Shown here: piece by piece, positions 1-8,400 of the stretch
Numbering within the stretch: the first letter of the stretch is position 1
Layout: each line of letters opens with the position of its first letter
Source: Saccharomyces uvarum
Lineage: Eukaryota; Ascomycota; Saccharomycetes; Saccharomycetales; Saccharomycetaceae
Length of the DNA: 64,000 bases
Assembly: GCA_947243795.1 (NCBI GenBank)
Contig: OX365931.1
Coordinates: forward strand, 806,001 to 870,000
Direction of reading: 5' to 3'
Made by a program: the position numbers and the translations under genes
Notes under the pieces: model-generated
What the model was told of the DNA's origin: nothing
What the model saw: the letters and a program-made list of their open reading frames with translations, nothing else
Database searches by the model: none

Positions 1-738
1 CAGAAACTGAACCCGATCGAAATTTTTGAACTGATTTGCAACAGAAACGAAAAGAAAAGTGGCTACAGTGCCTTGACCAAGGTGAAGATGAATGGTATTG
101 TTTGGTGTAGGCAATACATGGTTAAGTATTTCGTATTAAAGACATTCAGCCAACATTTGAACTATAAATCCATGGACAATGATTCCTATGAACAGCACTC
201 ATTCAGTTTCCGGGACTCAGGATTGGATAGAAACTTTTCCTGGGCTTGTAATGCTAAATTGCATCAATTCGTTGCCTTGATGATTATGGATCACCTCTCC
301 AAGCTGGACGATTTGGGTTTAGAAGAGCTTTTCAATATCAAATCCGAGAAGCTATATATCAAAGATTACTGCTCTCGTGACCCCGATATACTCGAAATAT
401 CAAATTTATTTGATATGAAGTACGGCTTAAGATCAGAATCTGATGCTCCCTCAGATTCCGATTCCGAAACAGAATCTTTGCAATTTAGGCTAACCGTATT
501 GAAATCTGGGAAACCAACATCATTTTGGCTTAGAAAAGTTTCCGATAATTATGTTTCGCTGGTTGTTAAATTATGTGTTGATGACGACCTTGATATGGAA
601 AAAGCCGAGGTAGGAAAACCAACTTTGAGAATAGATAGCCTCACACACGATTTGATCAGTAAATTAAAGGAGTTGAGAAGGGTTGATTTGAGAAGAAATG
701 TTGGGGAGAATAACTACTACGCCGAAAGTATTATGTAA
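1..738 (+). CDS. COS111: COS111 ortholog, 3' part (245 codons)
   Basis: The reading frame is open from base 1 to the TAA at 736-738, so this is the C-terminal part of a longer protein whose start lies upstream of the window. By position (next to LDH1 and KTR3) it is the YBR203W/COS111 ortholog, a protein of about 920 residues in S. cerevisiae linked to ciclopirox olamine resistance; its molecular function is unknown. The visible part has no motif I can name. It has an acidic serine-rich patch (around 440-475, [13 protein letters not shown]) and ends in NNYYAESIM. It converges on LDH1. The assignment rests on synteny and general resemblance. Confidence 0.85.
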   Translation, partial: QKLNPIEIFELICNRNEKKSGYSALTKVKMNGIVWCRQYMVKYFVLKTFSQHLNYKSMDNDSYEQHSFSFRDSGLDRNFSWACNAKLHQFVALMIMDHLSKLDDLGLEELFNIKSEKLYIKDYCSRDPDILEISNLFDMKYGLRSESDAPSDSDSETESLQFRLTVLKSGKPTSFWLRKVSDNYVSLVVKLCVDDDLDMEKAEVGKPTLRIDSLTHDLISKLKELRRVDLRRNVGENNYYAESIM

Positions 739-996
739 TATTTACCATTCTCCTCACCGTTAATGCTTCGCTTATTTATTTGCCTAACCATTTTCTTTCT
801 TTTGCATAGTCGTCTCCTACCACCCTTGCTTGGCTTTATATATATATTGATTTTTTATTTTCTGAGATCTTTTTTTGCATACATAGACTCTACATTTGAT
901 TTTGCTTTTAAGCCACGACAGTTGACAAGCTTAGTATATTATGAATATACGAAGGCTTTTCCTTTGTTTTTTTTAAACAAGTATTGTAGTGAATAC

Positions 997-2124
997 CTAT
1001 GAATCGACCCCATTAACCACTTCCTGCAGAAACATCTTGCATACCAATTCTGGGCGATCTAAGCATAAGTTATGCGAACAGTCTGGTAGAATTATCACTT
1101 TACGAAGGTATTCTTTATCGATAGTATCCTCATAGTATTTTAAATTCTTGATGGGGGCTACGGGGTCTTTTTCCGCACCAAACAATATAATGTCTTGTTT
1201 TATATCCGATTGTGTCAACATTACATTAAATTTATCCCAATCCACAGTTACCCATCCGAGTAAATAACCTAAGATAGTTCTGCTTTTATTACTAATGTTA
1301 TTTTTGAATTGCCAAAGCTTCCTATAATTCAACTTAGTATCATCATTATCTTGATAAAAATACTGCTTGATGCCGGAACTTTCCAAACCCTTTACTTGAT
1401 CAAATTTGTTTCTATAAATGTCAAATAACCATGGCAGCTTGAAGACGCCATAAAGTGCCCATTGGAGAAGCCGTCTATCCTTGGAAAGCTGCTCTATATG
1501 AGCTTTCGGAGGTGTCAATAGAACAAACCTTTCCACCACATTGAGAATTGCCAAGCGCTGTTCATAGAGATGACATGCCAGAAAACATCCCATAGAATGA
1601 CCTACTAGAACAAATTTGCGGCCATTAAATAGATTTGTGTCATCATCGTTTGGCACAGCGGTAGGCCATTTTTTTGATACATCACATACGAGGACGAAAA
1701 TAAGCTCCACCACTTTCAACATGGGATAATCTTTCCATTCGGAACTTTGACCAAATCCAGGCAAATCAAACACCAAAAAAGCCTTTCGCTCGGAATCTAG
1801 TAGCTTGAGCAGTGGCTCAAATTGTTCCAAGTTGCCAGCTAACCCAGGTACAAAAACGAATACTACATCGTTCTGTATCCCTTTATCACCCAGGTTATGG
1901 CATGTTCTTATCCTTGATTGCCGGTCTGGTAGTTGTACAGAAAAGAACTCTTCATGCACAGCAATAAACTTCAACCTAAAGTCTAAACTTACCTCTGGTT
2001 TGCGAATGTAAGTTACTAAGTCAGCAGCATTCTCAGCATCTTTTACAATCTCATCTAGCGGCCTTCCGGAAAGAGGCTCGCAGGTCCAGTTCTCCGTTTC
2101 ATCTATTACCCCTTCAACAACCAT
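997..2124 (-). CDS. LDH1: Lipid droplet hydrolase Ldh1
   Basis: 375-residue alpha/beta hydrolase, the same length as S. cerevisiae YBR204C. The nucleophile elbow GHSMG puts the active serine at residue 177, with FVPGLAGN as the oxyanion-hole region, FGAEKDP supplying a likely acid residue, and a late His in DCSHNL. The family member in S. cerevisiae has esterase and weak triacylglycerol lipase activity and sits mainly on lipid droplets, although it carries a putative C-terminal peroxisomal signal. Here the protein ends in NGVDS, so that signal is absent (see findings). The ATG is at 2124, and the gene is divergent from KTR3 across about 240 bases. Confidence 0.95.
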   Translation of the reverse strand: MVVEGVIDETENWTCEPLSGRPLDEIVKDAENAADLVTYIRKPEVSLDFRLKFIAVHEEFFSVQLPDRQSRIRTCHNLGDKGIQNDVVFVFVPGLAGNLEQFEPLLKLLDSERKAFLVFDLPGFGQSSEWKDYPMLKVVELIFVLVCDVSKKWPTAVPNDDDTNLFNGRKFVLVGHSMGCFLACHLYEQRLAILNVVERFVLLTPPKAHIEQLSKDRRLLQWALYGVFKLPWLFDIYRNKFDQVKGLESSGIKQYFYQDNDDTKLNYRKLWQFKNNISNKSRTILGYLLGWVTVDWDKFNVMLTQSDIKQDIILFGAEKDPVAPIKNLKYYEDTIDKEYLRKVIILPDCSHNLCLDRPELVCKMFLQEVVNGVDS

Positions 2125-2249
2125 AATAGAGCAAGTAAACTTCCTGTTCCCTGGCCGTATCCCAATGTTAATCTACATCTCAACAGATCTTGTGCCATTC
2201 TAATAGCTCCCAACCAATGGACCCTTTAAATTGCCCGGTTAAATGGATG

Positions 2250-2255
2250 ACGCGT
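2250..2255. promoter_or_regulatory. ACGCGT (MCB-type) site in LDH1-KTR3 promoter
   Basis: A perfect ACGCGT palindrome lies in the 241-base divergent interval between LDH1 and KTR3. This is the core bound by MBF (Mbp1-Swi6) at G1/S genes. A single copy also occurs by chance, so cell-cycle control of either gene is only a possibility. Confidence 0.3.
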
Positions 2256-2365
2256 CCTTTTGAAACTTTTTTCGAAGAAATACTTTGGTTGATGGCCACA
2301 TTCTACATAAAGCAAGCCAGCTCTGATCGGTTAACAGCAACATCATCGATACCGAGCGTGCCAAC

Positions 2366-3580
2366 ATGTCTGCGCACCACAAGAAGAAGCTTATGCCCAA
2401 GTCGGCATTGCTGATTAGAAAGTACCAGAGGGGAATCAGAGCATCTTTCGTTGGGTTAATCCTGGTGTTGTCCGTTTTGTTCCTGATGAGTGGCTCGAAC
2501 TCCCCAGAGGCGCTAATAACTCAGGGCACCAGCATGAGCCAAGTGGCCAAGAAGGACTACTTGATGCCGTTTACTGACAAGTCACAGGGTGTCGTCCATC
2601 CTCTGGATGACGGCAAGAAGGAGAAGGCTGTGATGGTCACATTGGCTAGAAACTCTGACTTATGGAATCTGGTAAAGTCCATTAGACACGTTGAAGATAG
2701 ATTTAACCACAGATATCATTACGATTGGGTGTTTTTGAATGACGAGCCATTCAGTGAGGAATTTCAGCGCGTAACTAGTGCGTTGGTTTCTGGTAAAACC
2801 AAGTATGGGACGATTCCAAAAGAACACTGGTCCGTTCCATCTTGGATCGATACCAAGAAATTTGATGAGAAAAGACGCGAAATGGGTAAGTCGAATATCC
2901 CGTACGGTGATTCTGTGCCTTACCGACACATGTGCCGTTTCCAATCTGGATTCATATGGAGACACCCATTGCTAGATGAGTATGAATGGTTTTGGAGAGT
3001 AGACACCGATATCACATTATTCTGTGATATCCAGTACGACATATTCAAGTTTTTGAAAGAAAACAACAAGAAATATGGGTTCATTCTTTCTGTGAGTGAA
3101 TACGAAGGGACAATTCCAACATTATGGGAAAAAATAAAGACGTTTGTTAAGAAAAACCCAAAATTCTTGAACAAGAACAACCTCATGAAGTTCATCTCCA
3201 ATGATGATGGTGAGACGTACAACATGTGCCATTTTTGGACCAACTTCGAAATCGGCTCTTTAGACTTCTTCAGATCAGATGCATATACGGAATACTTCAA
3301 TTACTTAGACGAGTCAGGAGGATTCTTCTACGAAAGATGGGGCGATGCTCCGGTGCATTCTATCGCTGCCTCTTTGTTTCTAGACAAATCTGAAATTCAT
3401 TTCTTCGATGGTCTTGGATTCCACCATCCAGATTTCATGTCTTGTCCCATCGAACAGAATATTAGACTACAAAACAAGTGTACCTGTGAACCAAGCAAGG
3501 ACGTTACCTGGCTTCCTAACTACTTCTGCACTAGAAAGTTCTTTTCTGCAGGAAACTACAAGCTTCCCCCTGGAATCTGA
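2366..3580 (+). CDS. KTR3: Alpha-1,2-mannosyltransferase Ktr3
   Basis: 404 residues, equal to S. cerevisiae Ktr3. It is a type II Golgi membrane protein: a short basic cytosolic tail, one membrane anchor at about residues 27-43 (ASFVGLILVLSVLFLMSG), a stem, and a GT15 family catalytic domain. It adds alpha-1,2-mannose in O-linked and N-linked mannan synthesis, using GDP-mannose. Family landmarks are visible: MVTLARNSD, HYDWVFLND, YRHMCRF, YEWFWRVDTDI (metal-binding region) and MCHFWTNFEIG. The ATG at 2366 gives the expected tail. The anchor region differs most from S. cerevisiae; the lumenal domain is well conserved. Confidence 0.97.
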   Translation: MSAHHKKKLMPKSALLIRKYQRGIRASFVGLILVLSVLFLMSGSNSPEALITQGTSMSQVAKKDYLMPFTDKSQGVVHPLDDGKKEKAVMVTLARNSDLWNLVKSIRHVEDRFNHRYHYDWVFLNDEPFSEEFQRVTSALVSGKTKYGTIPKEHWSVPSWIDTKKFDEKRREMGKSNIPYGDSVPYRHMCRFQSGFIWRHPLLDEYEWFWRVDTDITLFCDIQYDIFKFLKENNKKYGFILSVSEYEGTIPTLWEKIKTFVKKNPKFLNKNNLMKFISNDDGETYNMCHFWTNFEIGSLDFFRSDAYTEYFNYLDESGGFFYERWGDAPVHSIAASLFLDKSEIHFFDGLGFHHPDFMSCPIEQNIRLQNKCTCEPSKDVTWLPNYFCTRKFFSAGNYKLPPGI

Positions 3581-3895
3581 GGAGTAAACCATACGTAACC
3601 CCTGGGACCATTAAAACAGGTGCCAAAAACATCGACGCACGCTTATATACACATATAAACTAATGTAATAGCCATTCTCATCTATTCTAGTTAAAGTGCC
3701 TTTTTGTGTTAAAAATGGGTGCGCCCGGAGTTGACGAGAAAAGTAAAATTGGATCTAAGCCAACCTACAAAAACACAAACTTGCTATTTGAAAAAGAAAG
3801 ATGTCTTTCTGAACTTTTACTTTTCTAACAGGAACAAGACGGGCAATATATGAAATAAGGAGGCTAGGATTTCAATTAACGTTCTCTAGCACAAC
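3581..3895. other. KTR3-FTH1 intergenic region
   Basis: 315 bases holding the KTR3 3' end and the FTH1 promoter. It contains an iron-regulon type site (listed separately) and A/T tracts. I see no ORF or RNA gene in it. Confidence 0.7.
3716..3723. promoter_or_regulatory. Candidate Aft1/Aft2 iron-response site upstream of FTH1
   Basis: TGGGTGCG is the reverse complement of CGCACCCA, which fits the Aft consensus YRCACCCR. It lies 173 bases upstream of the FTH1 ATG. FTH1 is a known iron-regulon gene in S. cerevisiae, responding mainly to Aft2, so a site here is expected. Sequence match plus context; no binding is shown. Confidence 0.55.
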
Positions 3896-5296
3896 ATGAC
3901 TTTTGAAAATTATTTCTCGTTCCAGATATTTTTCATCTTCTTAAGGGAATCCTTGGAAATCGTCGTTATCATATCGATTTTATTGACCATTGTCAAGCAA
4001 GGTCTGTCTGTTGATGACGACAGCTTGGTTGATGGAAGCTCTTCGGCGGCTCTCCCAAGCCCAAATAAAAATGCGAACGCAGACTCGACCACTGCTTTCT
4101 TACAACATGGACACACAAACGCTAGTGCTGAAGGAACGTCTGCCACCACTCAGAGCGACGATAATGTCACGAAGCCATTTAACGTGGAAGAAGAAGAGGA
4201 AATTTACGACTATCCCAATGAGCTAAGAGAGCAAGACCGGGAGCCCAACGAAAATATTGCTGATAACGTTAAACTATACCAGAAATTGAAGATTCAGATT
4301 CTTGCGGGTGGTGCATTTGGTTTGTTGCTCTGTATGCTAATCGGTGGTGCATTTGTCAGCATATTCTATCACATAGGTACTGACTTGTGGACTTTGAGTG
4401 AACATTATTATGAAGGTATCTTGAGTATTGTCGCATCTGTTATTATCTCTGTTATGGGGCTGTTCTTCTTAAGAATGGGGAAGTTGAGAGAGAAATTCAG
4501 AGTGAAAATGGCATCTATCATCTACTCAAAGGACAATAACCTTTTGGGGAGCAACGCTACAAAGAGCGTCAAATTCAGTGAAAAGTATTCCTTTTTCATA
4601 TTACCATTTATCACGACTTTGAGAGAAGGCTTGGAAGCTGTTGTGTTTATCGGAGGTATCGGTATTGATCAACCGTTAACGTCAATCCCTCTATCTATGC
4701 TGCTCGCCACAGCTATCAGTACTGTTTTCGGTATTTTTTTCTTCCAGTACTCGAGCTCTCTTTCACTAAAGATATGTCTGGTTGTCGCTACATGCTTCCT
4801 TTATTTGATAGCAGCTGGTTTATTTTCCAAGGGTGTTTGGCAACTTGAATTACAAGACTATGTTAACAAATGTAACGGTCAAGACATGAGTGAAGTGGGA
4901 AATGGACCAGGTTCATACGATATATCCCGTTCCGTTTGGCATGTCAATTGTTGTAATGGTGAAAAGGATGGAGGTTGGATGATTTTCACCGCAATTTTTG
5001 GCTGGACCAACAGTGCTACCGTTGGCTCTGTAATCAGTTATAATGTTTACTGGTTAGTATTAATAGGCGCCTTGAAGCTGCTAATGGTAGAAGAAAAATA
5101 CGGCTACATTCCTTATATTCCTGTCAGCTGGCAAAAGAAACGTATTATGAAAAGATTAAGCATAGCAAAAGCCTCGCTAGCTCTCAAACATAATACTTCG
5201 GAACCAAACTCAAGTGCATCAGATCCAGACAGCCAAAGGAGGTCGAAAGATAGCTCAGTGCCCTTGATAGCTGAAAGCCACGGCTCAACCAATTGA
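3896..5296 (+). CDS. FTH1: Vacuolar high-affinity iron permease Fth1
   Basis: 466 residues, one more than S. cerevisiae. It belongs to the Ftr1 iron permease family and moves iron out of the vacuole together with the multicopper oxidase Fet5. Both family REXLE motifs are visible: RESLE in the first membrane helix (about residue 17) and REGLE in a later helix (about residue 243). An acidic and polar loop at roughly residues 38-125 follows helix 1, and several hydrophobic helices follow. The C-terminal tail is Ser-rich (SEPNSSASDPDSQRRS). An Aft-type site lies upstream. Confidence 0.96.
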   Translation: MTFENYFSFQIFFIFLRESLEIVVIISILLTIVKQGLSVDDDSLVDGSSSAALPSPNKNANADSTTAFLQHGHTNASAEGTSATTQSDDNVTKPFNVEEEEEIYDYPNELREQDREPNENIADNVKLYQKLKIQILAGGAFGLLLCMLIGGAFVSIFYHIGTDLWTLSEHYYEGILSIVASVIISVMGLFFLRMGKLREKFRVKMASIIYSKDNNLLGSNATKSVKFSEKYSFFILPFITTLREGLEAVVFIGGIGIDQPLTSIPLSMLLATAISTVFGIFFFQYSSSLSLKICLVVATCFLYLIAAGLFSKGVWQLELQDYVNKCNGQDMSEVGNGPGSYDISRSVWHVNCCNGEKDGGWMIFTAIFGWTNSATVGSVISYNVYWLVLIGALKLLMVEEKYGYIPYIPVSWQKKRIMKRLSIAKASLALKHNTSEPNSSASDPDSQRRSKDSSVPLIAESHGSTN

Positions 5297-5461
5297 AAAC
5301 ATTAACGTCCTTACATAATAATTTTAAGCTACTGTCTGTTGTTTTATACAAAGCAAAGCTTCTTTAGGTAAAAAAATGTACATATATATTCTTGATTAGA
5401 AATGGCTAGAAAAGGCATATATACTAAAAATTAAAATCAATCGCATAAAGGTCACTACCTT

Positions 5462-8400
5462 CTATGCAATGGCTTCTAAAACAGCGACTATATCACCCGA
5501 ATCAACCATATCACCATTTCCATGGCAAATCTTTAAGATTTTACCCGATTTGGGAGCAGAGATAACCATTTCTGCCTTCATGGCTTCAATAATAAGTAGA
5601 CCTTGGCCCGCCTCGATAACGTCTCCGACAGATGCGATGGACTTCCAGAAACGCCCAGAATACTCTGAATATACTATTTCGGCCCCTTCAGGGAACTGTT
5701 CTTCTTCAACAGGTTTCTCAGAGCTGGCTTCTTTTAATTCAGAGTTTGCATTTTGAATCAATTTAGCAAATTCTTCAGCCCTTTCACCAAGTTGGCCTTC
5801 TTGGAATGATTTAATAGAATCTTTGTTCATATCGACCCAGTCCATGTATTCTTTATGATTAAAAACACTCTTCTCGATGTCGACTTTGTAGACACCATTA
5901 TCGCAATCTTCAGTCATTTTTTCCAAATCTTCTTCAGAAACTGGGAAAAATTCGATTTGGTCAAATGGGTTCATCAACCATGGAACCTCAGACGAAGCGG
6001 CCAAACATAGTTTGTCCCAGATAGGAATTGTTCTACCAACTAATTGGTATCCACCAGGACTGTTTGCAGCATATATGCACATATACATACCACCAATACC
6101 AACTGCACCTCTTTCAGTGTATGTTCTACTTGGATTGTATTTACTTCCCAAGAATCTGTGGCGGGGATCCAATGGAACAGCACAAGGTGACCCTAAGAAA
6201 ACATCACCCAAACCCATAACCAAAAATCTTGCGGAGTATAACATATCATAAACATCTTTTCTTGAAATACCGTTAACGTTGGCAATGAAGTCAATGTTGT
6301 TTGGTAACCATGGAGCAGATGAACGGATTGTTTCTTGGTATCTTTGAACACAATCCAAAGTCTTAGAGTCATCAAACGCCATAGGCAATCTGATTATATT
6401 GGAAGTAATCTTCCAATTTTTATCAAATTGAATCTCAGTCTCGTATGCTACTAAGATATTCAATAACTCTTTTTGAGTTACTTTATAACCATCAAATTCG
6501 ATCAAGACCGATCTGACACCTTGCGACATTTCAACAATACCAACAGTTTCGTTTTTCTTAACAAGGGCAATCAAACATTCGATTCTGTAGGCAATGTTAA
6601 AGTTCATTTCATTATCACCATATTCCACCAGAACATAACGATCACCTGCTTGTCTGTACACAACCTTTGGTGAAAGATCGCTTCTTTTTTCTATTTGTAC
6701 AAGGATAGGATTTTCAAATGTAGGCAATATAGATACAGAGTCTAAACGGTTTAATTTGGAACCATCCAATGACTCAATTGCAGCATCTTGAGACTCTTTC
6801 AATAATCTGGAGGTCTCGTAAGATAATGGTACGAATTGAATGAAATCACCAGGTTTGACCTGTCCGACTTTCCACAATTCAGCTTCTGGAACAACTGCTT
6901 GACAAACAAAACCACCCAAGGAAGGACCATCGCAAGTAATAATTACCGGTTCATCACCGGTGAAATTAATCGCACCCAATGAGTAAACATAATCGTGTGT
7001 GTTTGAAGGATGCATACCACCTTCACCACCGCTGTTTCTTGCCCATTTAGGCTTAGGACCGATTAAACGGACACCGAACCTATTAGAATTGTAATGAACC
7101 TTCCACTTTTCGCTAAAAAATTCTTCAATCGACTCCGGTTTAAATAGATCTGGGGAACCATGTGGACCACATGTTACACCAATTTTCCATTCCTTGGTTT
7201 CGGAAATTTGTGGGATCAATGATTGAGGAATATCCTGTGGAAGGGTGCTCTTTGCAGAGTCAGATTTCTTATCACTAGGCAAAAATAATACGTCACCTAA
7301 TTTTAATACTCTTCCGTTATACCCTCCAACATTTCCTAGAGTAAAGGTGGAACAAGAACCCAAGTATTTAGGGACATCAAGACCACCCCTGATACCCAAG
7401 TACGCTCTACAACCACTCGTCAACTTCCCAATAGATAGAGTTGAACCTCTTTTGACATCAACTGGTTTGTGCTGAGAGATTTTTTGGCCATTTAATGTAC
7501 ATAGAGCGGTACCACCAGTAATGGCAATGACAGTATCACAATGAAATACGATAGATGGACCGGTTAAAGTCACTTCGATAGCGGGTGTTCTGTAATCATT
7601 ACCAACAATTTTGTTCGCTAGTCTAAATGAATATGCATCCATTGGACCAGAAGGCGGAACACCGATTCTCCAATGCCCAACTCTACCTGGGTAGTCTTGG
7701 ATACTAGTGTGTGCGCCGGGCAAAGTGATTTCAATGGCGGTAGGTTCATATTGGTAAGAATTCAAAATATTTGTAGAAACCTTTGCCTCGGCAAAGAAAT
7801 CAGAGTTGATGATAGATTTTAAGTAGTCAATATTCGTAACACAGCCGTACACTTTTGTCTCTTCCAGTGCCTTGTTCAATTTGTAAATTGCATCGGCACG
7901 GTCTTTACCATGGACAATGATCTTGGCTAAGGTTGGATCGTATTCTGGAGAAATGGTAGTACCTTTCTTTACCCAAGTATCTACTCTTGCCCAAGCAGGA
8001 AATTCCACATCAACTAGTAAACCTGGAGAAGGTCTGAAATTCTTTAATGGATTTTCAGCATATAAACGTGCTTCCATTGAAGCACCGTTGACTTCAACCT
8101 TTGTAGAATCAAAATCAGGCGCGTCATTAGCAGCAATTCTTACCATCCATTCGACTAAGTCTAAACCTGTGACCATTTCTGTAATTGGATGCTCAACTTG
8201 TAATCTTGTATTAACTTCTAAAAAGTAAAATTCGTCCTTTCTTTCGTCATAAATGAATTCGACAGTACCAGCGCACTTGTAGTTCAATAAGGATCCCAAG
8301 CTTTCAGCTGCCTTTCTTAATGCCAATCTTGTCTTCTCTGGTAGATTTGGAGCGGGAGTTTCTTCAATAACCTTTTGGTTACGACGCTGTAAGGAACAAT

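Noticed and set aside
763-1002. A 79-codon hydrophobic ATG ORF between COS111 and LDH1
   Set aside because: It lies in AT-rich 3' sequence of two converging genes, overlaps the LDH1 end, and its hydrophobicity follows from T-rich codons. No support for a real gene.
2660-3300. Antisense and alternate-frame ORFs inside KTR3 (including the place of dubious YBR206W)
   Set aside because: They overlap a strongly conserved gene and show no protein family features of their own.
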